A program made the translations under genes and the position numbers. Shown here piece after piece: positions 54,801 to 63,228 of a stretch of 64,000 nt of DNA (positions are counted from its first letter, which is position 1; every line of letters begins with the position of its first letter). The DNA is from Bosea sp. OAE506. Lineage in GTDB: Bacteria > Pseudomonadota > Alphaproteobacteria > Rhizobiales > Beijerinckiaceae. Under the pieces are notes generated by a model. That model searched no databases. It was not told the DNA's origin and worked only from the letters and a program-made list of their open reading frames with translations. The stretch covers positions 689,501-753,500 of the forward strand of contig NZ_JBEPOB010000001.1 in the NCBI RefSeq assembly GCF_040546595.1, read 5' to 3'.

Positions 54801-54885
54801 AGCCGTCGACCAGGAAGAGGTGGTCGCCGGGCTTCAGGGCGGGGGCTGCGGCGGTACCGGCGGCGGTTTTGGCTGTCTCGCTCAT
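51835..54885 (-). CDS. polA: DNA polymerase I
   Basis: A 1016-residue three-domain PolI. The N-terminal 5' nuclease (about residues 20-320) has V-D-G-S-N-F-I-F-R and D-D-L-I-A-T-Y. The 3'-5' exonuclease keeps its metal-binding D-x-E (A-I-D-T-E-T), so proofreading should be active. The polymerase has motif A D-Y-S-Q-I-E-L-R, motif B R-R-A-K-A-I-N-F-G-I-I-Y-G and motif C V-H-D-E-L-V-F-E. It is about 90 residues longer than E. coli PolI through a linker near 330-400. The start is ATG 54885 (M-S-E-T-A-K); 54897 is a minor alternative. Confidence 0.97.
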   Translation of the reverse strand: MSETAKTAAGTAAAPALKPGDHLFLVDGSNFIFRAYFQSINQDRKYNVRSDGLPSGAVRLFATKLFQFVREGVLGVRPTHLAIVFDKSENSFRKAIYPAYKGNRSDPPPDLIPQFPLMREAVRAFGLLPVEQDVYEADDLIATYAKQAREAGADVLIVSADKDLMQLVRPGVAMYDPASGDAKKGAGFRAERRIGEPEVVEYFGVMPDKVTDVQALAGDATDNVPGAPGIGIKTAAQLIGEYGDLDTLLARAGEIKQPKRRETLTNPEIVEKIRISHKLVSLVDDVVVETPLEDLTLGQPDPVRLVAFLKAMEFTTITKRVGEAYEADVAAIDADADLAPGGTRAAELKALHVGADAAGEAPSVAEMARAAVTQPVSTTGGEGWLKPADLAAARKGEALAAKIDRTGYDCVRDLASLERWVAAAFEAGHVAIDTETSAIDPMQADLVGISLAVAPGKACYIPLQHRGGTDLFGGGMLEGQIPLDQALAALKPLLTDPGVVKIGQNLKYDLVLLKRYGVDVAPIDDTMLISYALDAGNNSHGMDRLSELHLGHETITFGQVAGTGKAQVTFDKVALDKATDYAAEDADVTLRLWRTLKPRLAAEGRTTVYETLERPLIAVLARMEAHGISIDRQILSRLSGDFAQSLARLEDEIYEIAGEKFTIGSPKQLGDILFGKMGLSGAKKTATGQWATGAGVLEELAEQGHPLPSKILEWRQLSKLKSTYTDSLPAYVNPQTQRVHTSFALAATTTGRLSSSEPNLQNIPIRTEAGRKIRTAFVAEKGYKLVSADYSQIELRLLAHIAEIPQLRQAFADGIDIHAMTASEMFGVPVQGMPSEVRRRAKAINFGIIYGISAFGLANQLGIGREEASAYIRKYFERFPGIRDYMEQTKTFVRANGHVETIFGRICHFPAVASKNPSERAFVERQAINAPIQGSAADIIRRAMIRMEDALAAARLDVRMLLQVHDELVFEVPDAQVEAALPVITKVMVEAPHPAVQLRVPLQVDARAAGNWDEAH

Positions 54886-54994
54886 GGCGCGGACCATAGT
54901 GGTCCGGCGTAACCTGTGTCCATCGGCGCGGGCGGCCGATCCGCAAGATGCTGTCAGGAGCGGGACCGCCTCATGAGGCGGCCCCGCCCGCTGA

Positions 54995-55924
54995 TCAGAG
55001 CGCGGCGCGCTTGTCGGTTTTGGCGACGCGCGCCAGCAGATAGTCGACCTCGGTCTTCGCCAGGGCGCTGATCGCCGAGCCCGGCTTGCGCTGGGCGTCG
55101 CTGGCGAGAATGCCGCGCTTCATCAGCGTGTATTTGCGGACCGCGAGGCCGGCGCCGAGCTGCTGCTCGTAGCGCAGCAGCGGCAGATGCGCGTCGAAGA
55201 TGTCATGCGCCTCGTCGCGCTTGCCGGCCTTCTGCAGCTTCACGACGTCGATCAGCAGCTCCGGGAAGGCGTAGCCGGTCATCGCGCCGTCGGCGCCGCG
55301 CTCCATCTCGAAATCGAGGAAGAGGCCGCCATTACCGGTGAGGATCGAGATCGGGCGCAGGCTGCCCTCCTTCTGGAACTTGCGCAGGGTCGAGATCTTC
55401 TCGAGCCCCGGCCAGTCCTCGTGCTTGAGCATGACGCAGGAGGGGTTGTCGGTGACGATCTTGCGGATCACGGCCGGCGTCATCACCACCGAGAGCGTCA
55501 GCGGATAGTCCTGGATGACGAAGGGGATGTCGGTGCCGATCGCCTCGACGGCCTGGGCGTAGTAGCCGGTGATCTGGTCATCGGTGCGCAAGCTCGGCGG
55601 CGGCGCGATCATGACGCCGGCGGCGCCGAGTTCCATAGACTGGCGCGCCAGGGTGCGCATGGCGGCGAAGCCCGGCGCCGAGACGCCGACGATGACCGGC
55701 TTGCCCGGCATGCCGGCCACAGCCGTCTTGACGATGCGCAGGGATTCCTCCGGCTCGAGCTTGGGCGCCTCGCCCATGATGCCGAGCACCGTCGTGCCGT
55801 CCGAGCCGATCTCGTCATAGAAGGCGAAGAGCTTCTCGGTGGAGCCCCAGTCGACCGAGCCGTCGGGGTTGAACGGGGTCGGCGCGATCGGGAAGACGCC
55901 AGCGGCGTCGGCGGTCAGGGTCAT
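54995..55924 (-). CDS. Dihydrodipicolinate synthase/N-acetylneuraminate lyase family aldolase
   Basis: A 309-residue class I aldolase. The Schiff-base Lys is in V-M-L-K-H-E-D and the catalytic Tyr in V-I-Q-D-Y-P-L. The loop where true DHDPS has G-T-T-G-E reads G-I-M-G-E-A-P-K-L, so it is not a lysine-pathway DapA but one of the many related keto-acid aldolases. The start is ATG 55924 with AGGAAAG upstream (GTG 55930 possible). It is 41 bp downstream of a fumarylpyruvate hydrolase-like gene, with which it probably works. Confidence 0.88.
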   Translation of the reverse strand: MTLTADAAGVFPIAPTPFNPDGSVDWGSTEKLFAFYDEIGSDGTTVLGIMGEAPKLEPEESLRIVKTAVAGMPGKPVIVGVSAPGFAAMRTLARQSMELGAAGVMIAPPPSLRTDDQITGYYAQAVEAIGTDIPFVIQDYPLTLSVVMTPAVIRKIVTDNPSCVMLKHEDWPGLEKISTLRKFQKEGSLRPISILTGNGGLFLDFEMERGADGAMTGYAFPELLIDVVKLQKAGKRDEAHDIFDAHLPLLRYEQQLGAGLAVRKYTLMKRGILASDAQRKPGSAISALAKTEVDYLLARVAKTDKRAAL

Positions 55925-55965
55925 GGACACGGCTTTCCTGCGAAAGGGGAACGGGTTGCGGCGCC

Positions 55966-56652
55966 TCAGGCGATCCGCGTGCGGACGGTGCCGACGCCGG
56001 CGATCTCGCCTTCGAGCACGTCGCCACGGACGACCGCGGCGACGCCTTCGGGCGTTCCGGTGAAGATCAGGTCGCCCGGGGCGAGTTCGACCAGCCCGGA
56101 GAGATAGGAAATCGTCTCGGGCACGTTCCAGATCTGCTTGGCGAGGTCGGAGCTCTGGCGCGGCACGCCGTTGACCACGAGCTCGATCTTGCCGGCGGCC
56201 GGATGGCCGATCTGGCTGGCGGGGGCGATCTCGCCGACCGGACCGGAGAGGTCGAAGCCCTTGGCCATGTCCCAGGGGCGGCCGGCCTTCTTGGCGGCGG
56301 CCTGGAGATCGCGGCGCGTCATGTCGAGGCCCGCGGCATAGCCGAAGACATGGGCGAGCGCGTCGGCCTCGGCGATGTCCTTGCCGCCGGTCCCGATGGC
56401 CACGACCAGCTCCATCTCGTGATGGAGGTCAGCGGTCTTGGTCGGATAGGGCGTGTCGGCACCGTTGATGACCAGCGCATCGGCGGGCTTGCTGAAGAAG
56501 AACGGCTCCTCGCGATCGGGATCGCCACCCATCTCGCGGGTGTGTTCGGCATAGTTGCGGCCGACGCAGAAGACGCGGCGCACCGGGAACATCCCGCCGC
56601 CCGCCACCGGCACGGCCGTCACCGCCGGCGGATCGATCACGTAATTCGTCAT
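55966..56652 (-). CDS. Fumarylpyruvate hydrolase-like FAH family protein
   Basis: A 228-residue FAH-fold hydrolase with [16 protein letters not shown] and the metal-binding E-M-E-L-V-V in H-H-E-M-E-L. G-F-D-L-S-G-P and I-F-T-G-T-P-E-G-V mark the group that includes fumarylpyruvate hydrolase NagK. These cleave C-C bonds of 3-ketoacids from gentisate-like rings. No ring-cleaving dioxygenase is in the window, so the physiological substrate is open. Confidence 0.88.
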   Translation of the reverse strand: MTNYVIDPPAVTAVPVAGGGMFPVRRVFCVGRNYAEHTREMGGDPDREEPFFFSKPADALVINGADTPYPTKTADLHHEMELVVAIGTGGKDIAEADALAHVFGYAAGLDMTRRDLQAAAKKAGRPWDMAKGFDLSGPVGEIAPASQIGHPAAGKIELVVNGVPRQSSDLAKQIWNVPETISYLSGLVELAPGDLIFTGTPEGVAAVVRGDVLEGEIAGVGTVRTRIA

Positions 56653-56811
56653 AGGGAGGCTCTCCTGCGCTCTTGTCGGCGTCGTTCATGCGTGAGCGCG
56701 GCGCGGCGGGCAAGGCCCCCGCTCGCGCCCGGCCTTGCTCCTGCGGCATGCCGCCCGTGGGAGAAGCACCCGTTGCCCCTGCGACTCAAATTCTCGTTGT
56801 GCGCCGCGTCA

Positions 56812-56840
56812 TTGCAACCGGAGCGAATTGCCCCCTACAG
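56812..56840 (+). promoter_or_regulatory. Candidate promoter of the cold-shock gene
   Basis: TTGCAA (56812-56817) and CTACAG (56835-56840) with 17-bp spacing, in the 240-bp gap upstream of csp. It predicts a leader of about 45 nt, short for a cold-shock mRNA, and ends with AAAGGAAC as ribosome site before the GTG start. Confidence 0.35.
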
Positions 56841-56892
56841 TAGGTTCGGCTCGGCATGTGCCGGGCTGAACTGAAGACCAAAGGAACATCAC

Positions 56893-57102
56893 GTGGCCAC
56901 AGGTACTGTGAAATGGTTCAACGAGACCAAGGGTTATGGCTTCATCACCCCTGACCAGGGCGGACAGGACGTGTTCGTGCACATCAGCGCTGTCGAGCGC
57001 TCGGGCATGCGCGGCCTGAATGAAGGCCAGAAGATCAGCTACGATCTCGAGGCGGACCGCAAGACCGGCAAGTCTTCGGCCGTCAATCTCAAGACGGCGT
57101 GA
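56893..57102 (+). CDS. Cold-shock domain protein (CspA family)
   Basis: A 69-residue single cold-shock domain protein starting at GTG 56893 with AAAGGAAC 5 bp upstream. It has RNP1 K-G-Y-G-F-I and RNP2 V-F-V-H-I. The residues A-T-G-T-V-K-W-F-N are the usual N-terminus. It binds single-stranded RNA/DNA as an RNA chaperone. It stands alone, facing the convergent fhuF gene over 206 bp that show no clear terminator. Confidence 0.96.
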   Translation: MATGTVKWFNETKGYGFITPDQGGQDVFVHISAVERSGMRGLNEGQKISYDLEADRKTGKSSAVNLKTA

Positions 57103-57308
57103 GTTGAATACGAGACGGGAGGCCGATCGGCGGCGTCGCTTCCCGAGCCACTGCGAATCTCTCTCTATCTGACCGGACTGAAGACGATTCCCGGCATGCC
57201 CGTCGCCTCGATGGCGGCGGTGAAGTTTCCCGAAAGACCATGGCCGGGCCTCCGCGAGCGGAAGGCGGCCATCTCCCTCCCCGATCCCGCTCCGTCCCTA
57301 CGCGGCGT

Positions 57309-58052
57309 TCACGCCGCGGCGGCACGCGCATGTCGCGGCAGCGGGCAGAACGACCCGCAATCGGCCATGCCGGGCAGCAGATAGCGCAGGCAGCAGATCT
57401 TGCGCTGGCAGCCCTCCATCGGCGCAAGCGCGGAGGGCCGCAAGGCGCCGTCGAGCGGGTTTTTGCGCCCGGCCGGCGTGAGCGCCGCGGTCAGCAGCGC
57501 CTGCGCCGCCGCGAGGCCTTCGCGATCGACGCGCGGATCGCCAGCACATTGCTGGACGCTCCAGGCAAGGCTGACGGCGGCATTGTTCCAGAGCAACTTT
57601 GCCGAGACCCCGAAATGGCCCGCCAGCAGCGCGATCAGCGGGGACAGATGCCCCTCGATGAGCGCCTCAAACCCCGCCTCGGCCCGGCAGGGCGGCAGCG
57701 GGCGATCATGCGGAACCACGATTCCGGCCGTGCAGCCATTGGCGTGCAGGGCAAATCGCCCCTCCTCCAGCGACAGGGGCAGGGCGACACCGGCCAGCAA
57801 CTGGGCCACGGTGGCCGGGACGATGGTGTTGGAGAAGTGCCACTGGCTCCACATCGAGACGACGGCCCGCGGCTCACCGCCGGCTTGCGTCGCACCGAAG
57901 CGGTCGATCAGTTCGCGCAGAGCCGCCAGTTCCAGCAGGCTGCGCCCGGCCAGATGGGCCGCCCCATCATCGACGCGGAGACTGCCGGCGAAGCGGGCGA
58001 GATCCCCGGCAAAGCAGCCCGCGAGATCCGACACCGTCAGGGCGGGGGCCAT
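57309..58052 (-). CDS. fhuF: Siderophore-iron reductase FhuF
   Basis: A 247-residue cytoplasmic ferric reductase that releases iron from imported hydroxamate-type siderophores. The 2Fe-2S ligand motif is near the C-terminus: Cys220-Cys221, Cys232 and Cys236, that is C-C-x10-C-x3-C, one residue longer than the C-x2-C end of E. coli FhuF. It ends P-L-P-R and an Ala tail. It follows the siderophore MFS gene by 8 bp and is the third gene of the receptor-permease-reductase set. Confidence 0.88.
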   Translation of the reverse strand: MAPALTVSDLAGCFAGDLARFAGSLRVDDGAAHLAGRSLLELAALRELIDRFGATQAGGEPRAVVSMWSQWHFSNTIVPATVAQLLAGVALPLSLEEGRFALHANGCTAGIVVPHDRPLPPCRAEAGFEALIEGHLSPLIALLAGHFGVSAKLLWNNAAVSLAWSVQQCAGDPRVDREGLAAAQALLTAALTPAGRKNPLDGALRPSALAPMEGCQRKICCLRYLLPGMADCGSFCPLPRHARAAAA

Positions 58053-58060
58053 GGCGCGCC

Positions 58061-59296
58061 TCAGCCCGCCTGGGCGCGGGCGCAGCGCGGGATCAGCGTG
58101 GCTGCGACGACGGCAAGCACGGCGGCGGCGGCGAAGCAGGCGGCATAGCCGAGCCTGTCGCCGGCGAACCCGGCGACGCGCCAGCCGACGAGGCTGACGA
58201 TTGAATCCATGCTCTGGAAAAGGGTGAAGTCGACGCCCGCCTGGTCGAGCGAGGCGCGGCCCATCAGCTCCGAGTAGAGCGCGACGAAGCCGAGCGCGAG
58301 CGTGCCCGCCGAGGCGAGATAGATCGCCATCAGTGCCACCGGCGCATCGACCTTCAGATGGGCGAAGAGCGCGAAGGCGAGCATGACGAGCATCTGGATA
58401 CCCAGCGTCCAGCCCATCACCCGATAGGCGCCGATGCGGCGCAGAATCCAGCCGCCGCCGAGCGCGCCAGCCAGACCGAGCGCGGTGACGCCGAGCCCGT
58501 TCAGCGTGCCGATGGCGGTGAGGCTGAGGCCGGCATCGACCAGGAACGGCCCGACCAGCAGCATCGACACCTTCTGGCCGAGCACATAGAGCGCGACCAG
58601 TGCGAGGCCGGAGCGGATCTCGGGGCGCTTCAGGGCCTGCTTGAGCGACTGGGGCGGCTTGTCCTTGCGGGCGGCCACAGTGCCGTCCGGCATCAGCAGG
58701 AAGGGGGCCGCGAGTGCGACCAGCGCACAGGCCATCACCAGCGTCGCCGGCTGCCAGCCCCAGTGGTCGATCAGCACGAGGAAGATGCCGCCGCCGATCG
58801 CCGAGCCGAGATAGGCCCCACCGACCTGCGCGGCATTGGCCCAGCCGCGGTCGCGCTCGGCGAAGCTCTCGACCGCATGGCCGTCGCAGGCGATGTCGAT
58901 CGTGGCCGAAGAGAAGGAGGCCACCATCATCGCGACCGTCAGGGGGCCGAGCGCCGTCGGTCCGATCAGCGCGCAGGCGATCACCGCCCCGACGGCGAAG
59001 GCTCCGAAGAGCGCGACCGCGCTGCGCGAGCGCCTGATACCGCCATGCGGCGAGCGGAAGCGCTCGACCGCCGGCGCCCAGAGGAACTTGAAGGACCAGG
59101 GCAGAACGGTGAGCAGAATGAAGGCGATGTCGTCGAGCGAGGCGCCGCTCTTGCGCATCACCGCCGGCAGGCCCGTGAAGATCACGCCGCCGATGACGCT
59201 CTGCGCCACATAGAGGCCGCCGAGCCCGACAACGAGCTGGGCGACCGGAGCCCGCGGCCCGGCCTCGGGGAGGGCCTCGCTCACCGCCGCGCTCAC
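58061..59296 (-). CDS. RhtX/FptX-type siderophore MFS transporter
   Basis: A 411-residue MFS protein with 12 predicted helices, resembling RhtX/FptX, single-component inner-membrane importers of whole ferri-siderophores. Telling segments are the N-terminal L-G-G-L-Y-V-A-Q-S, F-T-G-L-P-A-V-M-R and W-S-F-K-F-L-W-A-P-A-V-E-R. The start is GTG 59296, overlapping the receptor stop (GTGA). This replaces an ABC-type FhuBC system. Confidence 0.85.
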   Translation of the reverse strand: MSAAVSEALPEAGPRAPVAQLVVGLGGLYVAQSVIGGVIFTGLPAVMRKSGASLDDIAFILLTVLPWSFKFLWAPAVERFRSPHGGIRRSRSAVALFGAFAVGAVIACALIGPTALGPLTVAMMVASFSSATIDIACDGHAVESFAERDRGWANAAQVGGAYLGSAIGGGIFLVLIDHWGWQPATLVMACALVALAAPFLLMPDGTVAARKDKPPQSLKQALKRPEIRSGLALVALYVLGQKVSMLLVGPFLVDAGLSLTAIGTLNGLGVTALGLAGALGGGWILRRIGAYRVMGWTLGIQMLVMLAFALFAHLKVDAPVALMAIYLASAGTLALGFVALYSELMGRASLDQAGVDFTLFQSMDSIVSLVGWRVAGFAGDRLGYAACFAAAAVLAVVAATLIPRCARAQAG

Positions 59297-61392
59297 CAGC
59301 GGTACCGGAGGCTGGCGAGCACCTTACGGCCCTGGTTGAAGTAGCAATAGCCGGCGGTGCAGACCTGATCGACCTTGTCGAGCAGGTTCTGGGCGTTCAC
59401 CTGCGCGCTGAAGCCCTTCAGCTTCGGATCGAGCTTCTCGAAATCATAGGTCAGCCGGGCATCGACATAGGCCGTCGCGCTGTTGCGGATGATCAGGCGG
59501 TTGTAGTCGTCGCCGAAATTGGCGCCGGTGTAGCGCACGCCGGCGCCGAGCCCGAGGCCGCGCAGCGGGCCGGTGGCGATGTCGTAGCCCGCCCAGACCG
59601 AGAAGGCGTGCTTGGGCACGCTGTTGATCTGGTTGCCGACCGTGTCGGGCGAGAGCTTGGTGATCTCGGTGTCGGTATAGGCATAGGAGGCCTGCAGGCT
59701 CACGCCATTGCCGAGCGAGGTCGTCGCATCGATCTCGAAGCCGCGCGATTCGAAGTCGAGCTGGGTCTGGCGATTCACCGCGTCGACCACGGTGTAGACG
59801 ATGCCGTCGGTCTGCTTCAGCCAGAAGACCGAGGCGTTGATGAAGGCGTTGTAGCCCGGCACGGCGTATTTGACGCCGGCCTCCGCCTGCTCGCCCTTGG
59901 TCGGCTTGGCGACGCCGCCATTCAGCACTGTGCCGGGATTGGGGTTGAAGGAGGTGCCGTAGCTGACATAGGGCGTCAGCCCGAAATCGGTGACGTAGCT
60001 CAGCCCGGCGCGGCCGGTGAAGGCGCCCTCATCCTGCTTCGAGGGCGCGGTGCCGGGCACGGTGTAGGTGCTGGAGAGCCAGTCGTGCCGGCCGCTCAGC
60101 AGCAGGCGCCAGGGGCCCATCTTCATCTCGTCCTGGAGATAGGCCCCGATCAGCGTCTGGCGCTGCTTCGTGGGCTCGGGCAGCGCCGGATCGGAAATGC
60201 TGGCGAAGTTGTAGCCGATGCGCGAGCCGTAGCTGGCGCGGCCGATATCGAGTCCGGTCAGGATCGTATGGCTGATCGGACCGGTGCGCAGCAGCGTCTT
60301 GAGATAGGTGTCGGTCGAGATCGCATCGAGATCCTCCTTCACCCGGCCGGCATAGGTGGTCGTGCCGAACTTCTCGTCGGTCGAGAGCGTCGAGACGCGC
60401 AGGTTCTGGTGGAACGAGACCGTGTCCGAGAATTTGTGCTCGAACTCGTAGCCGATGCGGCCCTGCTTTTGGGTGAAGTCGTTATAGGTCGGGTTGAACA
60501 GGATCGTCCGCTTGGCACCGGTGGTCGGGAAGATCACCGTCCCGTCCCTCAGCGTGAAGCTGCCGTAATTGTTGTCATAGGCGGTGGAGCCGCCGGTCTT
60601 GGAATCCATGTACTCGCCGAGAATGGTGAGCTTGGTGTTGTCGTTCGGCTTGAAGGTGATGGCCGGCGCGATGAAGACGCGATCGTCGGGGACGCCCGGC
60701 AGGCTGGTGTTGGAATCCCGCAGCAAGCCGGTGATCCGGTAGAGAACCGTGCCGGCCGGATTGGCCGGGCCACCGATGTCGAAATTGATCTGCCGGCGGT
60801 TGAAGGACCCGCCCTGGATCTCGACCTCGCCGAACTTCGTCTCGGTCGGGCGCTTCGAGATCGCGTCGATGATGCCGACGGAGGCGCTGGCGCCATAGAG
60901 CGACGAGGCCGGGCCCTTCAGGATCGAGATCGATTCGACGCCATAGGGCTCGAGGCGGAACAGGCCGCTCGGGCTGTTGAAGTCCCGCAATCCATCGCGG
61001 AAGACGCCGGTATAGGTGATGTCGACGCCGCGGATGGCGAAGCTGTCGAAGCGCGGGTCGAAGCCGTAGCCGCCGGTGCGGACGCCCGGCGTATAGCCCA
61101 GCGCCTCGGTCAGCGATTGCGGGCGACGCTCCTCAAGCTGCCTCTGCGTGACCGTGTTGATGGTCTGCGGCGTCTCCGCCACCGGCGTCTCGGTCTTGGT
61201 GGCGGTCCGGGTGGTCTTGGGCACGAAGCCGTCATTAGCGACGACGCCGGTGGCGCCGCTGCCGGGGCGGCGAGCCGCCTCACCCTGGACGACGATCTCG
61301 TCGAGCTGCTCGACGCGCGCCTGCTGGGCGCCGGCAGGCCAGGCTGGAACCAGGGCGGCAACAGCCGACAGCGCCATGATCGAGCGGTTCAT
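59293..61392 (-). CDS. TonB-dependent siderophore receptor
   Basis: A 699-residue outer-membrane receptor. Signal peptide to P-A-G-A-Q (residue ~22), a TonB-box-like L-D-E-I-V-V-Q-G, plug domain with P-Q-T-I-N-T-V-T and R-G-V-D-I-T-Y-T-G-V-F-R-D-G-L, then a 22-strand barrel ending in W (R-Y-R-W). Plug and length match the ferrichrome/hydroxamate (FhuA/FoxA) class. The start is ATG 61392 at the signal peptide; the frame extends to 61455 without signal. It is the first gene of the iron cassette. Confidence 0.93.
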   Translation of the reverse strand: MNRSIMALSAVAALVPAWPAGAQQARVEQLDEIVVQGEAARRPGSGATGVVANDGFVPKTTRTATKTETPVAETPQTINTVTQRQLEERRPQSLTEALGYTPGVRTGGYGFDPRFDSFAIRGVDITYTGVFRDGLRDFNSPSGLFRLEPYGVESISILKGPASSLYGASASVGIIDAISKRPTETKFGEVEIQGGSFNRRQINFDIGGPANPAGTVLYRITGLLRDSNTSLPGVPDDRVFIAPAITFKPNDNTKLTILGEYMDSKTGGSTAYDNNYGSFTLRDGTVIFPTTGAKRTILFNPTYNDFTQKQGRIGYEFEHKFSDTVSFHQNLRVSTLSTDEKFGTTTYAGRVKEDLDAISTDTYLKTLLRTGPISHTILTGLDIGRASYGSRIGYNFASISDPALPEPTKQRQTLIGAYLQDEMKMGPWRLLLSGRHDWLSSTYTVPGTAPSKQDEGAFTGRAGLSYVTDFGLTPYVSYGTSFNPNPGTVLNGGVAKPTKGEQAEAGVKYAVPGYNAFINASVFWLKQTDGIVYTVVDAVNRQTQLDFESRGFEIDATTSLGNGVSLQASYAYTDTEITKLSPDTVGNQINSVPKHAFSVWAGYDIATGPLRGLGLGAGVRYTGANFGDDYNRLIIRNSATAYVDARLTYDFEKLDPKLKGFSAQVNAQNLLDKVDQVCTAGYCYFNQGRKVLASLRYRW

Positions 61393-61489
61393 TCCACGTC
61401 TCCGGAAGATGATCTGCCCGGAGCCGTAGCCCAATGCCAAACGTCGAATCAACACAGATTCGACTCGTATCTGTAAATAGATGCTTCAA

Positions 61490-61515
61490 TACTTGATTAG
61501 AACAATTAAAAACTT
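61490..61515 (-). promoter_or_regulatory. AT-rich element upstream of the siderophore receptor, possible Irr/Fur-type site
   Basis: The minus strand reads TTTTTAATTGTTCTAATCAAG about 100-125 bp before the receptor ATG. TTCTAA is a half-site of the rhizobial iron control element (TTTAGAAnnnTTCTAAA), but the other half is poor. Iron regulation is expected for this operon; whether Irr, Fur or another protein binds is not resolved. Confidence 0.3.
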
Positions 61516-61626
61516 AGATCATGACCTTTGGTTACTGCCGCTTTCTGGCCATTAGCATCATCGTTTCGATGCCGAATGAGATCGACCGTGCAGGAGCGCT
61601 GGGTGTCGTCACGCATCAAGTGCCGC

Positions 61627-62865
61627 TCAGGACCGCCCGGCCGCGGGGCGGAAGAGCCGGCCCTTCTCCGCCACCAGCACGATGCCGAGCGCCACCAGCC
61701 CGCACAGCGCGAAGCCGAGCGTGAGGGGCACGACCGTGCCGTCGAAATGCTGGCCGATATAGAAGCCGAGCAGCGCGCCGACGATCGTCGTGACGAAGCC
61801 CTGGACCGAGGAGGCCGTGCCGGCGACATGGCCGAGCGGGTCCATCGCCATGGCGCCGAAATTCGGCGCGACCAGCCCGAAGCAGAACATCGCCCCGGCC
61901 TGGAAGGCGGCGAAGCTCCAGAGCGATTCATAGCCCCACCAGGCGACCACGGCGTGCGCGCCGGTCAGGCCGATATAGGCCAGCAGGGCGCCGTGGGAGA
62001 CGCGGCGCATGCCGAGCCGGCCGACGATGCGCGAATTCAGCAGCGAGGCGGCGGCCATGAACATCGCGATCAGCGCGAAGATGGTGGTGAACCACTCCGG
62101 AGCCTGGAAGACATCGACGAAGACCTGCTGGGCGGAGTTGATGAAGCCGAAGAGCCCGCCGAGCACGAAGGCCATCGCCAGCATGTAGCCGACGGCCAGC
62201 CGCGTCGTCAGCGTGGTCCGGAACGCGGCGACAACGGTGGCGACCCTGATCGGCTTGCGATCCTCGGGCGCCTGCGTCTCGCGCAGCCGACGCATGGCCC
62301 AGACCATGACCAGGGCCCCGAAGAGCGTCAGCACACCGAAGATCCAGCGCCAGGGAGCGACGAGCAGGATCGCCTGGCCGATCGAGGGCGCCAGGATCGG
62401 CACGGCCAGGAAGACGATCATCGCCAGCGACATCACCCGCGCCATGTCGCGGCCGGAGTAGCAGTCGCGCACGATCGAGACGACGAGCACGCGCGTCGCC
62501 GCCGCGCCGATGCCTTGGGCGACGCGGGCCGCCATCATCGTCTCGAAGGAGCCGGCGAAGGCCGCCGCGATGCTCGCCACGACATAGACGACGAGGCCGA
62601 ACAGCAGCACCGGGCGGCGCCCGAAGCGGTCGGCCAGCGTGCCGTAGACGATCTGGGCGGAGCCGAAGCCGAGCAGATAGGCGGTGATGATCCATTGCCG
62701 CTCATTGGCGCCGGCGATGCCGAGCGCCTCGGCCATCTGCGGCAAGGCGGGCAGCATCGAATCGATCGCGAGCGCGTTGGCCGCCATCAGCGCCGCCATC
62801 AGGGCGACGAAGGAACGGAAGCTCATGCCGTGGCGGGGCCCGGCGGTCGTCGCAGCGTCGGTCAT
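61627..62865 (-). CDS. Bcr/CflA family multidrug efflux MFS transporter
   Basis: A 412-residue MFS exporter of the drug:H+ antiporter-1 Bcr/CflA family: D-S-M-L-P-A-L-P (helix 1), G-T-L-A-D-R-F-G-R-R-P-V (motif A), and motif C-like A-V-P-I-L-A-P-S-I-G-Q. The C-terminal half has V-A-G-T-A-S-S-V-Q-G-F, which is conserved. The start is ATG 62865 (M-T-D-A-A-T); upstream frame is not coding-like. It is next to, but 234 bp from, the receptor gene and may or may not belong to the iron cassette. Confidence 0.9.
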   Translation of the reverse strand: MTDAATTAGPRHGMSFRSFVALMAALMAANALAIDSMLPALPQMAEALGIAGANERQWIITAYLLGFGSAQIVYGTLADRFGRRPVLLFGLVVYVVASIAAAFAGSFETMMAARVAQGIGAAATRVLVVSIVRDCYSGRDMARVMSLAMIVFLAVPILAPSIGQAILLVAPWRWIFGVLTLFGALVMVWAMRRLRETQAPEDRKPIRVATVVAAFRTTLTTRLAVGYMLAMAFVLGGLFGFINSAQQVFVDVFQAPEWFTTIFALIAMFMAAASLLNSRIVGRLGMRRVSHGALLAYIGLTGAHAVVAWWGYESLWSFAAFQAGAMFCFGLVAPNFGAMAMDPLGHVAGTASSVQGFVTTIVGALLGFYIGQHFDGTVVPLTLGFALCGLVALGIVLVAEKGRLFRPAAGRS

Positions 62866-63228
62866 GGCAGCCTGTCTGGGCGCCTCACGCCTGACGGCGG
62901 GCGCAGATGGTCGTAAGCCCCATGGCCGCTCTAGGGCTTCGGGAAACGCGTGACAACCCGGGCTGGACAGGGTTTGCCATGCGCAGAACGCCTGAGGCGG
63001 CACCGTCCCGATGTCCGCAGCAGCCGCCTGTCGCGCGCCCGCGCGCCTGCCCGTTTCGTCGCGGACCGGCGACCTGTTATCGTCGCGCGAGCTGGGGAGC
63101 GATGATCACATGGTCGAAACGGGCGCGACACGACGTGTCGCCATGACGCAAGGATTGATGACCGTCGAAGGCTCGCCGGATCGCTACGTCCAGGGACTCG
63201 GGGCCCCCTGCGGATCGTCGCCGGAGGC

